64,000 nucleotides of DNA from Climacium dendroides. Its lineage: Eukaryota; Streptophyta; Bryopsida; Hypnales; Climaciaceae. Under the pieces are notes generated by a model that did no database searches, was not told the origin of the DNA, and saw nothing but the letters and a program-made list of their open reading frames with translations. Shown piece by piece: positions 35,331 to 48,600 of this stretch. The stretch lies in NCBI GenBank assembly GCA_950106755.1, contig OX467091.1, forward strand, positions 19,795,538 through 19,859,537. Direction: 5' to 3'. Position 1 is the stretch's first letter. Every line of letters starts with the position of its first letter. A program made the translations under genes and the position numbers.

Positions 35331-38075
35331 CTTCCAGGGTTAACTCTTTCCCTTGGGCGAATTAAATCTGGCAGTTCAATTCGCTTGCGGAGTTAAGTTG
35401 TCTTTCAGGAAGCGCGCTTGAGCACAGCTCGTTTGGCATAATTCTGCAACATTTCTTCCCATTTTTAATCTGCTTGTTTTTTAGTTTTTGGTATATGCGC
35501 ACCTCTTGCTTGCGATGAGGAGTTCAGGACACATGTATTAGAGCTGAAGGTTGCTTTCGACTCTGCTTTGCGAAATAGACGATAATGGCTGCATTGCTTT
35601 GGCGATCAAAGCTTGTATTTTATGAGGAATTTGGAGAACTAGCTGTGGTAGATATCTTTGTGTCTCACAAGGAACATTTTTCAGGACCTTATTGAAGTTC
35701 GTGATTGACAAAGTCGGCAATCAAAGCATATGCATACTAGAGTGAGAGTTTGATCGGTGGTTTAAATGGATTGTGACTCGGAGAAATTCATGTAGTATTT
35801 GATGAGGTACGTGTGCTTGATTACCTACGACGTGTAGCAATGAATTCAAGCAATGGGACTTTCTCTGATGTGCATCGGCATAGTTCGTTTGATATATGCT
35901 TTCTCACCCTCCGATGGGACAGCTCTACCAAGAGTAAACCCTAGTGACTGTTTTTTTCCATGAGATTGCTGGTTAAGGCAGAGGTACCTAGTTGCGACAT
36001 GTAACCAATGTCACTGTAAAATCTTGACACAATGGGCTTCCATAAATGCTTTGGCATTGGGTTTCGGATGCATTTGGCGTCCACCCTGTAGTAATTTTCT
36101 CTCGCATTGCATGGCAATTAAGTTCCAAATATCTGGGAGCAATGGTGGAGCTCCAGCGTCAGAGGAGGAATCTTCGAATGCGGTCATGTTTTTCACGAGA
36201 CCGCTCTTTGACTTGATTAGCACATTTGAGATAGGTCAGTGTCGTATTATTCTGCGCCCTATCTCTCACTATTTTTATGTGAGTTTATTACTTCGACCAT
36301 CCGCACCTGGTTTTGCAAAACGGAGAAACTTAGGGTGTGGACAGTTGTGCCCCATTACTTTGCTTTCAATGTGGTCCTCTTATGAATCAAAAAGCACACT
36401 CGTGCTTGGACATTCCAGATTCAAGAGTACAAGCTTCCCAAGCCTCCCAACTCTGGAACATTTCATTGTACACCGCCTTGAAAGAGCTAGGTTGAAATTG
36501 GGGTTTTTTGCCTTAAACCCTCGGGATTGCACTGTGCGGATGGAACTTTGCCTGATGAAAAACGACATTCGGTTCCAAGTCGTAGAGATAACTCGGTTCC
36601 ATTGGAGCTAGAATTATACCCAGGCGAGTGTACCCTGGAAAGAAGATGCCCAGGCAAATAGAACCATGTCCCGGAATTTGAAAATTGTGAACGTGGACAT
36701 ATTGCTTCGTGCTCTTCTCATCAGAGGTGCCGTGCGTTCTAGGGTACATTGATGTAAATTGTTGCAAGGTCGTACAGAATGTATCGGTGATCTGAATTGG
36801 AACCTAAACCCTAAACTAGACACCGGAATCTGGATTGTTTCAAGGTCGTACAGAATGTATCTGTGATCGGTTATATTTCAGGATGGAAAGCTGATCGAAC
36901 TGGAGGTGACTGAGAGAATTTGTGCTTGTGAGTCTGGACAGGTCTTCTTCGATGCGAGTTCTCAGATCTTGAAGGATCAAATTATTTCTTAGACATCCAA
37001 ATTATTTGGGCTTGTTGTTTGGCTTAGCACTTTTGAGGTCATAAATGGACTTCTTTATTCAGCAAATGCGATGTTCTTCACTGATTCTGGTGATATAAAT
37101 TTGACCCCATGTAAGATTATATTTTTCCTGGTATGATCAATTGAACTGGTCGTTTTAGAATCTGAAATCCTTGGTCCTCTGGGGATTATGGTTCTGAAGC
37201 TGATTACCATGCTTACAAATTTGAGGTTCATAGTGAATTGTTGAATGGCTTGTCAGGCGTGCTACGTGCTTCCTTGCTCGGTCATCGAGGTGAATTAACG
37301 ATTTTATGTAGTTCCCGGTCCCCTCCAGTATTCATTTTGAGGTTCATTCCACAGTAAAACCTCGTGACGATTTGGTTTCTTGAGATTTATTCGTAATAAG
37401 GTCGTAAAGCAGTAGAACGTTCTTGGCTGGTTTTGAGTCTTTCTAACAAAAGCATTGTAAACTCAAAGACCTTTTTGAAGCATTAAAATCTCAATTTTTA
37501 TGAAGATAGCATCCCACTCAGACATTAGAAATATGAGGACTTCAAAATGAATATAGTAATATCAACTACCGATGCAAATTTCTCTTTTCTATTTGTTCGT
37601 TAAGTCATTTTGAGTTTCTTTTTTGATAGGATAGACTGGATAGCCCAAAGCCTGGAAGACATGGTCATACTTATTTTGCAAACTCTTTCTACTGCATGTA
37701 AGCCAAGATAACCTTTCCAATGCCAAATGAAATGATAATAATCAATCAAATAAAAAGTAACGAAGCCATCTTTTATAAAACATAAAAATATTTCATTTGT
37801 ACATAGTCATACTCTCTAGTTTCTCTCAAAATCTTCCTATGACTACTACACAAGTTATCATTGTCCTATGTCGATCTCTTAGAATGTCTCTTTGCTTATG
37901 AATAGAATGAATAGAAATAACATAAGACAACTACCAAATGGAACTTCTATGTATCTTGAAAGCAAAGAGAAAGCCTTCGGAATACAACAAATTAAAACGC
38001 CGCTCTACAACTGTACCCAAAATAAATGAAAACTTTCTTGGATGAAAAAATAATTACCGAATGGTTGTTGATTCC
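35331..38075. other. Intergenic region between the convergent DUF4378 and AMT genes
   Basis: Moderate GC, no gene assigned. The longest open frame (36024-36611, plus, 195 codons) has no recognised domain, and its composition resembles its surroundings. A short direct repeat (AAGGTCGTACAGAATGTATC) occurs at about 36763 and 36842. The two flanking genes converge here, so both 3' UTRs lie inside it. Confidence 0.5.
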
Positions 38076-40114
38076 TCACTGCCGTATCGATCTAAGTTCT
38101 TCTTCGTTGTTGTTCTCCACATCCGGGTACACACTGTGATTCCGCTCCCCATTTTGATGGTGCCCCCCGTTTTGATTCGGGCGAGGCTTCGGCCAAACAA
38201 ATTTCTCACCATCACCCCAGAACGTATACTCCTCACATTGCACGCCATCATCACCTCTATCCAACTGCTCCGCATCAAATTTGAGTGTTCCCCCCAAGCA
38301 AAGCCTGATAATCCACAGAATGAGCGATGTCACGACAACGTTCCAGCCGACGACGAAACATGCACCCACAAACTGCTTCAATAGTTGCAGGCCACCATTG
38401 CCGCCATAGAACACTCCATTGGAATTTGTTACGACGTGGTTCATGTATGTGCACAGCTTTGGGTTTGCAAGTAACCCAACAGCAAGACCGCCCAAGATGC
38501 CTGCCACAAAATGTGTGTACAGCACGCCCAATGTGTCATCTACTTTCTTAAGACAAGGCAAATACTTGTGCACCACGACCATGGAAAACCAAGTAATGCC
38601 TCCGATGACGAACCCCATCGCTAGCGCCGCCCACGGAGCCACAAAACCTGCCCCTCCCAAACCAACATGCCGGCAACCTTTAGTTCTTCAATATGCAGAC
38701 GAGGTTTCTGTTTGAAGTTGTTGACAGATTGTTGTAAATGTCTTTCAAATCACCCATTCAGACACTCTATGTGATACTGAATGGTAGTAAAACCCGGCCA
38801 GTAGCTGGGTTTGTTCTCATTCCTTCCTTCCTTCCTTCCTTCCTTCCTTCCTTTAATTATGTAACTGTAAGATCAGGGTAGTCGACACAAAATGTCACTG
38901 GCCTGGAGCACCATCACACCTACCAAGCGGTGCATTGCATATTTACCACCTTTGTTTAAGTGCTGTCCCGATTGTCCCGATTCTACATTTTATTTAACGT
39001 GACGATAGTCCGTGAACCGCTAAGGACGATATATGGCCTGTGCTATGGCGGTAGAATTGAAATGGGAAACTGAATGCACTGACCGGCAGCGGGCGTGATG
39101 GCGACGAGGCCCGTCATCATGCCCTGCACAGCGCCGATGACGGACGGTCGCCTATTCAGGAAAACGTCCAGGGCCGTCCATGTCAACAAACTGGCGGCAG
39201 TGCAAACGTGCGTGTTCAGGATCGCCAGCCCCGAAACCAGATTCGCACTGTAAGTCGCGCCGCCGTTGAACCCCGACCACCCCAACCACAACAGACCCGC
39301 GCCCGCCAACACCATCTTCAAGTCGTTCGGATCGTACCTTTTCGTGTCCTCGTCCAAGCGAGGTCCTACCTGCGCAACGCTCATTCAAGACGGATCAGAA
39401 CTCAGGAATTCCGGATTCAAATTGGTCAGAAATTCAAGCAGTACTGCAGTAGAGGAAGCTTTAAATCCCAACCGCGCGTACCCAGTAAGCGGCGACGTAG
39501 CCAGCGACACCGGAGGAGACGTGGATGACGTATCCGCCAGCGTAATCAATGACGCCCCACTGAAACAGAAACCCGCCTCCCCATACAGAAAACGCGCCCA
39601 CGGTGTAGGAGAACGTGATCCACAACGGGACGAACAGCATCCACGCCGCATGGCTCATGCGTCCCAAGACCGAGCCCGCGAGGAGCACCACCGTGATCGC
39701 GGCGAAAAAGAACTGGAACAGCACCATGTCCGCCATGCCGTAAAACTCCTTCACCTTGTTCATTTCAATAGTGCCATTCTTGTAGTGATGCACCGTGGAC
39801 GGAAGCTCCGCCTGCCCTAACAGGTACTCGTAGCCGAGGGTTGGTCCCGGAAGGCCCACAAAGGGGGTGAGCTTCTCTCCAAACGACATCTTGTAGCCCC
39901 ACAGCACCCAACAGAGCAACGTCGCGGCGAATGCGTAAACCGCCATGAAAGCCGAGTTCGCCGCCCACTTCCCCTTTACGATACCGCTGTACAAGATTAC
40001 CAGCCCAGGCATGGTCTGCAACCCCACGAGCGTCGCGGCTATCAGCTGCCACGAGTGGTCGCCCGCGTGCAACCAACTGGGAGACACCCCACCGTCGTCG
40101 CTAGAGTCCGCCAT
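38076..40114 (-). CDS. AMT2: Ammonium transporter, AMT2 type, copy 1
   Basis: The exons are 40114-39482, 39369-39084 and 38647-38076, giving 496 residues with GT-AG introns of 112 and 436 bases. The protein is an 11-helix Amt/Mep/Rh channel, expected in the plasma membrane, that takes up ammonium. Visible markers, numbered by alignment to E. coli AmtB: Trp178 (W148), Asp190 in [11 protein letters not shown] (D160), and the twin histidines His198 (H168) and His352 in [11 protein letters not shown] (H318). The signature [20 protein letters not shown] and the WGDGEKF tail motif place it in the AMT2 (MEP-like) clade rather than AMT1. The usual tail [18 protein letters not shown] is eroded to [18 protein letters not shown]. 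It is followed by an Asn/His-rich, charged extension, so C-terminal regulation may differ. The start ATG at 40114 sits in GCGATGGCG context. Confidence 0.97.
38820..38853 (+). repeat. TTCC microsatellite in AMT intron 2
   Basis: About eight tandem TTCC units lie within intron 2 (38648-39083) of the minus-strand transporter. On the transcribed strand this reads as a GGAA run. Confidence 0.95.
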
Positions 40115-43029
40115 CGCCGCTAATCGATCTCACGTTTCGAGATCAGGCTGAGCGCTCCGCTCATTCAAACATCTAGAGCACTGCGGCAATCGTTAGAATT
40201 AAATTCCCAGCGGAAGAGAGCTGGTCTCACCCTTATTTGCACGCTCGATCTGAGTCGCTCACGGTTGACAGACATATGGTACAGAATTGTCTGCACGCTA
40301 CCGACTAGCACTACATGCAATAAAATAATAAAATTCGAGCTCAAATGTTCCGTTTTTACCAATTCTAGTCGGCAATGTACAGTGGATGTGAGCTGGGGCA
40401 TCTGTGGATAGTAAACTGCACAGCATCCCATGAGTGACCCTACAAATTAAACCTCGACAGCAAGGGCCACTTGCAGGAACTCTGTGACCACCAGCGGTGC
40501 CGCTACTGATCAGTAACAACAGTACGACAGTTCAACAGAGTACAGTGCAATCAGGTACCCCGCCATGGTAGGGTTAACCATGGATCCGATGTTGATTTTT
40601 ATGTTCTCCCACTTGTTTGGATGCTCTTAGAATAATTCCTCTCGGGCAAAAGAAAAATTATTTATTCTCCTTTCATTGCTCGAAAGAATCTTGCAAAATT
40701 AATTGGCTTCGCATTCAAAGCCTCATCTAGAGGTTTATGACTAGGCAGTTGCAGGTGTGGTGGATTGGAGAAACGATCAATTTCGTTAGATTGGCGGTAT
40801 TCGACGACTTCGCGGCCCTTTCAGATGCGCGGCTTGAAACATAAATCTATCCAGTCCCTAGATTTGGGGAGCTTCGTGAGGATTTGTGTCACAACTTTTT
40901 TACTCCAGAAATAAGGGAATTGAAGATAAAGTAGTTGAGGGGTAGCTGAAGTGCCCGGTTCAACATGGGCATGCTAGCTTCCGAACAGTCAGCCCACCGT
41001 ACACTGGTACGTGCGAATTGGAACAGGTTACCGACAAATGGAAGTAACTCTGGAGTTAGAAACTGTTTCCACACGCTTGCACGCGGATCTACTGTAGAAC
41101 ACGCGTCTAAGCATCGATATGTCGCGTGCACCGCACGTTGCTACCACCGGAGAGATGAGATCATTTCTGCAGACAAGTACAAGGTGAGAGATCGGAAGCT
41201 CGTAACCTGCATGCATGCGTACTGCTAGCGGCGTTTCTCTCCCACTTGCGCGCCTGACAACGTTTAGTCGGGAACTCGGGATTCCTCATGCAGAATTGCA
41301 GATGTCAGTGATGCCCTCAGTTTTAATAACTGCAGCCACGACGGTTACAGGGAGACTACCGACGAGAATATCAGAAGTATTCGACATCTCCCCCCCGCCT
41401 TCGGGTGTGTACTGCCTTTGGGCGTTTATGATCAGTAAAGCTCACCCTTGAATGGGTTTCACTACAGAAGTATCCGACATGATTTTGCACTAGGAAAAGT
41501 GGGGATCAAGAAAAAGCGACCATCACTCCATCAGGGAAAATTAGAGCACAATTGTTCCCCGTTGATAACACTGTAATTAAACTGGGAATGGCAATCTCAG
41601 AACCTAACCGTCACTTTGTTAAATTGGCGCAATTCAGGAGTCACAAATTGTGACAAATATCTTCAAAAAAAGGTCTAATTTGAGGGCACAAACTAGGACA
41701 GGTATGGATTTTTGTTTCAGGTTGGTCGCCCGTGCCAAAGTACTGGAATAACGCCAATTTAACCAAAATTTGACTTTACCTGCGATAATCTTCCTCTGGA
41801 GTCTGAATAGTACGTCAAATTCGTTCAAATTGGGTCTCGAGTGGAGTGTTTTGAAAGCAGCAGTATTGGGACATTCAAATGAAGTCGATCACAACTAGCT
41901 GAGATTGAATCCCCTGTGAAAAATTTACAATGTGAGTATGTGGTCCCACGACTGGCGTGGGTCCACTGGTGTGTACCCGGTGTGCACTATTTTCACACAG
42001 AGCTATATAGTAGTCAACATGAGTTGGCTGAGAGTGCTCTGAAAAAACTAGATCGAATTCCACATTTGCATCAGAGAAAGTGTTATTCTGTGTAAATTTT
42101 GCCATTTTCACGAATCTGATCAATACCATGACGATGTAAAAGAAGTGACAGACAAAAGAAGTTTTCCAGTCCACCTTATTTTCAGTTACGGGAACAGCAG
42201 ACGCGCGCAATGCTGTGGAACGTTGAGGCGTAGCTACAGTAGGAGCAATGCCAGCGATCGTACATATTCGATCTGTACGTCGATCTGATTTCTCCTGGTT
42301 CATATTCTCCTAACTAATTAAATGCTTGGGCTAGCTTGAAGCAATGATATGTGAGTACGGAACTGGAATGATGATCTGCAAAAGTTTTTTGGAAGTTACC
42401 GTATGTGGGGATTGTGGGGATCAATTGTGGAACCATAATGGGGATCGATTCAGTCAGAGCTTGGCTAGCCGGCCATTGATTGCCAGCTAGCCACTCGTGG
42501 TAACTGTGGTTGCAGCTAGTCGGTCTATCGATCAGGACTTGACTGTAATATAATATGTATAGTCAACCATTTGGTTAGTCTGGTTGCTGTCAGATCTAGA
42601 GCTGGCAATGGCTGCAGCAATTCATAAGCCGGCATCTCCAATCCATGAGCACAAAAAGGAACAGCAACGGCAGAAAAGCGTTTAGGGTGGCGGGGGTGGA
42701 CCTGCGCCAGGTCTCTTTGCTGCCTGCAACGCCCCCACCGCAGCGCCGCTAGGAGGAGGCAGATTTTTAAAATCCTCCTAGCGGCGCTGCTGGAATCTGT
42801 GTTCGAGACTTTTGGGGGGCGGGGTTTGGATGAGCGGCTTCTGGTTTTGGGAGCGCTGATGGAGCAGTGGCTGAGGGAGCGCTCACGTACACAAGGGCGT
42901 CACGAATCATCTTCTGATGGCAAATATGAGCACGAGCTCGTCCAAAATTTGCTCTCCCAAGCGCTTGAGGGGTCTTGATCTTCAAAGAGACCCTAGCTTG
43001 CATGCATTGGACTTGGAAGAATTGTCTTA
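40115..43029. other. Upstream region of AMT copy 1, no other gene assigned
   Basis: This should contain the promoter and leader of the minus-strand transporter, but no TATA box or transcription start can be placed with confidence. Open frames of 60-140 codons (e.g. 41875-42303 minus) show no domain. GC falls sharply after 43000. It contains the perfect hairpin described separately. Confidence 0.45.
42741..42789. repeat. Perfect 17-base GC-rich inverted repeat (hairpin)
   Basis: The arm CAGCGCCGCTAGGAGGA (42741-42757) is exactly repeated in reverse complement at 42773-42789, with a 15-base A/T-rich loop. An RNA copy would form a very stable stem-loop; the T-rich loop is unlike a simple terminator. 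No flanking gene explains it. Confidence 0.9.
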
Positions 43030-43326
43030 ATGGGCAATTTCGTTAAAATGGTGCCATTCTTACTACTTTGGTAGTTTTTACGATTTAGACCAGGTTGTCT
43101 GAAATGTACAAACATCCTAGATGTCTAAAATCTACAGATGTCCTAGATGTCATTTTTACAATTCAAACCATGAAATCTAAAATCTACAATAATCTTAGAT
43201 TTTTGGAATCTAAATAAGTACAAGATCTTTGAAATCTATATCACTGTTAGATGTCACTTTTATGGTTTAGCTCAAGCAGTCTAAAAATGGCACATAGAAT
43301 ACCACCATTTTAATGAAATTTTTCAT
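43030..43326. mobile_element. MITE with ATGGGCAATTTCGTTAAAAT termini, copy 1
   Basis: Left ATGGGCAATTTCGTTAAAAT and right ATTTTAATGAAATTTTTCAT are inverted termini of about 20 bases. The interior has repeated ATCCTAGATGTC-like strings. A second copy lies 640 bases downstream at 43965-44299. Non-coding. Confidence 0.8.
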
Positions 43327-43964
43327 CTTAGTGGCTTGGGAAGGATAGTTCTAGGATAAAGATAGGCTTGGTAGCGTTATTGTAGAAGCCATAGTTAACC
43401 AATTTTTTTGGATTTGGCATGCTTTCCTTAGATTGCTAGGGGACAACAATGACCTCAATTGTGTCCTTGACCACTCCCCCTTTGTATGCAATTTGTGTTA
43501 TCATGAGGTATTTGTGAGGAGAGAAATGGACTTGATCAAGGGTTGCATTGCAATTTAGTTAGTGATAGTATTATCATTTTGTTTTTGCAACAAGCTTAAC
43601 TATAAGTTTGACTAGTCATATTAAATTTCGTTTTAACCATCTAGAGCTAGAAAAAAAAAAAAAAAGGAATTGTTACCCCCTATAACACTAAACATGATTT
43701 TTTGAGAACATAGCGATTTTGGGCAGCTCACTATGAATGAAATTTTCATTTTTTTTCTTTAAAACTTTCATACAACATGTATCCAAAAAGTAACTTTAAG
43801 GCCCAACAATTTTCATAACTTTTGACTACATGTAGTTTTCATTGCTTGGTGGTAGCCTGGGTAGCTAAAAAAACTTCACTTTTTAAAGAATAAAAAATTT
43901 CAATTGATTTTTTAGATTTTTATATACATGTAAAGCTTTGAATCATTCCATTTTAATCAATGAG

Positions 43965-44299
43965 ATGGGCAATTTCGTTAAGATGGCAAAATTCCTCTAC
44001 TTTGGCAATTTTTATAGTTCAGAGCAGACGGTTTGAAGTATACAAACGTCCTAAATGTCTAAAATCTATACCATTATTAGATATTTGAAATCTACACCAA
44101 TGATAGATGTCACTTTTACAATTCAAATCGTAGTCATGAATCGTGTGGTCTGAAATCTATAGTAGTCATGAATTTATCAAATCTATAAAAATCCAAGATT
44201 CATGAAAACTATACCTATTCTAGATGTTACTTTTACAATTCAAAGCGGGCGGTATGAAAATGGCACATGGAATGTCGCCATTTTAACGAAATTTCCCAT
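43965..44299. mobile_element. MITE with ATGGGCAATTTCGTTAARAT termini, copy 2, nested in a TTAA element
   Basis: Left ATGGGCAATTTCGTTAAGAT and right TTTTAACGAAATTTCCCAT are inverted termini. The flanking sequence (CATTTTAATCAATGAG / GGGATGAAAGTTAT) matches contiguous sequence of the type B element in reverse. This fixes the insertion point inside it. Confidence 0.8.
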
Positions 44300-44564
44300 T
44301 GGGATGAAAGTTATAAAGAATTTAATTCACAAGTAGTTTGTAGGTGGTTATGAAATCTCTACACTAAGACAAACTTTGAAGTCCTTTATTTAATTCAATT
44401 TTTAATATTTTTGAGAAAAAAATAAAAACATTAGGTCTAGATTGTTTATTAAAACATCACACCCATTGAGATTGGCATTTTTCAATTCAATATCTAAATT
44501 TTAACAATTTAGTATTTTGAATCATTCTCTACTTCTTTATACTTACAATTTTTTTCCTATATAC

Positions 44565-45312
44565 TAGCGGTTAGCGCTTGCTATGCTACGCATTCACCAT
44601 TAGAACTTTTATATATTAGATAGAATGCAGAGCAAGAATTTCAATAAATCTTCAGATAAAAATTACTAAAATCTTCATATAATTTTTTTAATAAATAAGC
44701 ATATACTAAAATAAACAATAGAAATTTAATGAATGATGAATGAAATACATGCAATGAAGGATATGGTAAAAGATACACATACATTAGAATGCATTAGAAA
44801 TTTGACTCAATTATTACAAACAATGGCAACCCAAATAGAAGAATTTAAAGGAAAAACTTGTAAATCTCAAAAGCTTCGTGAACAATTTAATTCAAAGCTT
44901 ACAAAAGCACAAAATTATAGAAATGCAAAAGAAGTATAAAGACAAGAAAAGCAATGGAATTGCTATCTTTATAATATCACCATATTGATCCTCTTTAATA
45001 TCACCTTAACTGCAACGACTATACTATCTCTATAATATCACCCTTTGTGAACTGCTACTCTATTTCAATAATATCACATTGTGTGAAAAATATGATTTCT
45101 ATGTATACATGACTGAAAATGTTTTTATAAAATAATTAAAATAATTATTTTAAAGACTTATCAAAATCATTATCATGCATTCTCTTCAAATATATCAAAT
45201 TTTTACTAATATGTGATACAATGGACGTGTAGCATAGTAAGCATGGGCCCCTAGTATTAATGGTAGCATTTGTGATATTACAAAGGGACTTATGATTTTA
45301 GTAGTATGATGA
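44565..45312. mobile_element. Insertion of unknown class interrupting the type B element
   Basis: Comparison with the copy at 18588 shows that CCTATAT...TTGTACAATTC is split by about 750 bases here. The insert begins TAGCGGTTAGCGCTTGCTAT. Near 45220-45260 it has an imperfect inverted match (ATAGTAAGCATGGGCCCCTA). About 55 further bases separate that match from the junction. The 68-codon frame at 44733-44939 is open but has no recognised domain. Confidence 0.5.
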
Positions 45313-45670
45313 TTGTACAATTCTAAATGATTTGAAAATTTTCAAGCATATAGCAAACTTGCCTTGAAGAATAAATCCAAAGTATCACCACCATTTTAGC
45401 CATTTTTTCATACAAGTCTAACCTTGTAAAGTGTAATTGCCTGATTTTTTAGAGGGCCCAAAATTAAGGATTTATATCAATTCAAACGCTAATATCTTGC
45501 AATCTATATAGTGAAAATTTTTGAAATTTTTTTCACATCTTCTCAAACCACCATACTACAAGATCCTTTGTCCAAAAATCTTTTTTCTTTCTGAATTTGG
45601 TACTTTTACTTGAAATGGCATTTTTGGAGCATTTTTGGTGAAAACATAATCAAAATCCTTTAGGGGTTAA

Positions 45671-48600
45671 ACTCTTCCCTTTGACTTTCTATAATTAATT
45701 TTTGGTATTCATTTAGTCTTTCCAATTGTTGGATTTCTTATTTAGTGGCTCTTTTCTTTCCACCAATGGGATTAACCCTATGCCCATAGGATCACATGTA
45801 AAAAAGGTTTCTATTTTTTCACAATTCATGCAAAGTTTTATATAACCAAGGGGAGGACACTGTCCATGTTTTAGGAACCCATGTGCGGCAAAAAAAGTAA
45901 TACATGTAATACATCTTAAAATTTAATTTAAAATAAAAATTATGGATAGATTTTACTACTTTAAAAGTTTATATTTTGAATTATTGGTATTTTTTATGCT
46001 AATAGTAATTAGTTATAAAAAAAAATTAAAAAGATACACCATAAAGCTTAAAATAACTTTCACACCTCTATATTATATAAGAAAAAAAATTGAAAAATGA
46101 AAAAGAAATTCTATAGAATAGCTTTCTATTGAAAGTTTATTTTGGTTGAATATTGATGCAATAGTCATCTTCATGTGAGCTCTATAAATATTTTAGTTGG
46201 AGAACATGCCATTTTAGTTCGTTTTTCAACCCTTTCTAGATAATATATCTTATGTTATTTGGAATTGAAATTTTTGTCAATAGAAACCTTTAGTCATTGT
46301 TAAACAAAGCTCAAAATTTCAGAATGAAATTATAGTTTATTTAAAAGTAAATAGGGGTCAATGGTACAAGCACGGTACCATCAATCTAGATTTTAAGCTC
46401 TTGAAAACATTGGAAGCACAATTTATAATAGTAACAAAAATGCTTCACCATATAATTGGTGGCACACAATAGAAACAACAGAAGATTTCTGTTCTCTACT
46501 TAAAAGGCAAAGATGGCGATAAATTGGCTATAAACTAAGAAAGAATAGATTTTTGCTTCTACAAACTCCACACTAACAAGTTCATTGTGCAACTAATTGT
46601 ACAAACCTCAAAAGCAATTGAATTACTAAGCAAAATTTCTACCCTAAGGAAGCAAAAACCTCAATGTCATGACATGGATTGTTTACTATTTAAAATAGAC
46701 ATTTATCTTTGTTTGAGTTCAAGTATAATAGTAGATTTTATTTAAATGGTATTAATGTTATCCATGTTTTAGTTCTTTACTTGCATGTGAATCAATAGTT
46801 AGTTTGATGAATAAGTTGGTAAGTAGGATTAATGAGAAGTTAAGGTTAGGCGGCAATTAGCCACCAAGGGTTAGGGTTTGATTTAGAGTAATTAAGATGG
46901 ACTTATTGCCCATTGAGCCTCTTGAATCTCAAGAAGATGTAGGTGAGGTTTGGTGAGTAGTGATGGTTAGGATGATTTTTTTGCAAACTACCGAAGTTGA
47001 AATTTTTAAAGATTGTACGTTTTGAACAAAATACACTTTTAGCGCAAAAAATTTGGGAGCATTATCTTTTATGGATTAGTGGTTATGAAGCATTGAAGCC
47101 TATGAGGGATGTTTAATATCTATTAAATCTAAGAATAGTGTTTGATGGAGCATATCTTAGACAATTTTCATTATTTAGTTATAAAATATGGTGAATGAAT
47201 GTCTTAATTTTTCATTAGCATTCTATAAAAAATTTATGAGATTTGGACTTCATTCAATTAATTATAGGCAAAATAGAAACCAGGAGAGGAGTTGTGAAGT
47301 AGGAGTTTATAAGTTAGTAGTGGAAAAAATGTTCACCAAAGTTGAATAATAACTTGAATTAAGATGAAAATTGATATGTGAATAGTTGAGTAGTTGATAT
47401 ACATTGTAGTGATTTTTTTAAGTCATTTGGAGTTACTTTCCATCTTTTACGCTTGATCAAAGCTAAGTACAATATTTTCTAAAATATAGTAGAAAGGGTT
47501 AGAAAGTCAATAATTGGAAAATGTCCACCAAAGTTGAGCAATATCTTAGATCTAGTTCAAAGTTAATATTTTAGTAGTTGAATCTACATTGTGGTGAAGT
47601 TTCAAGTCATTTGGAGTAACTATCCATTTTTTTTATTGTCCATCTTTTATTTGGAAGTAACTAGGAAATTTCTTGCCTCTATCCTTGCATAACACCACAA
47701 TGATGGTATAGGTTTGTGACATACAATTAAATTGCATTCTTTTAATTAGCCATTTGCTTTAAAATAATTTGAAGTGAAAATTTGCATTTTAGAAGTTCAC
47801 TTGAATATAAGAAATTAGATTTTAGCCCTATTTTTTGAAAAGGTTCATGTACGCCATATATATACAAAATATGTCAAAACTGAAATTTTCAGAAAGGGTA
47901 GTAAGTAGAAAAAAAGTAGAAAATGATTCAAAATACTAAATTGTGAAGAATTTAGTTATGGAACTGAAAAATACCAATGTCCATAGTTGCAATGCTATAA
48001 TAAACAATCTACATCCTATAATTTTATTTTTTTTCCAAAAATATTGAATCCATAACTTTAGAGTAATTTTGGAATATTTTAGAATAGAGAATCCATAATT
48101 GCTTGTAAACTAAAATTCCTCATAACTTTCATCTCATCAAAATGGCATGATTCAGAGCTTTCCATAGAGAGAGAAAAAAATTCAATTTTTTTCTTGAAGA
48201 AAATGATTTTAAAAATTTGCCTAAATTGTCCAATTTAGAGGAAAAAAACATCATAAAACAATTTTTTAACCATGTATTTCAAATTTATGAAAATTATTGG
48301 GCCTTAAAAAAAACTCATCCGCGTATTGCATAAAAATTTAAAATAAAAAAATAAAAATTCTATTTGTAGTGAGCTATCCAAAATGGCTATGTTGCCAAAA
48401 AAATGCAATTTGGTCCTTTAAGGGTTAATGGAAAAAATAGTTCAAATACTAAGATTAAAATTAAAAACCTAACAACATATGATACTTAGCCAAAACATCA
48501 ACAACTAGAATTTAATTTCAAAGAATTTTAGGTGTTAAATAATACTTCTACAAGGCAACATAGAATTTGTTAATAAATTATGATTTACTTCCACCTCCAA

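Larger units (their letters stand above)
43677..45666. mobile_element. TTAA-targeting element, type B, copy 2, with two nested insertions
   Basis: It starts CCCCTATAACAC after TTAC (probably decayed TTAA) and ends CCTTTAGGGG before TTAA (45667-45670). It is the reverse of the copy at 18588, sharing AAGGCCCAACAATTTTCATA and TTGTACAATTCTAAATGAT. Subtracting the MITE at 43965-44299 and the insertion at about 44565-45312 leaves roughly 910 bases, close to the 926 of copy 1. Confidence 0.75.

Noticed and set aside
36024..36611. 195-codon plus-strand frame between two genes
   Set aside because: No domain, repeat or splice signal was recognised, and its composition equals the flanks. It may be 3' UTR or chance.
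41875..42303. 142-codon minus-strand frame
   Set aside because: No recognisable domain or conserved motif is seen, and there is no supporting splice or composition evidence.
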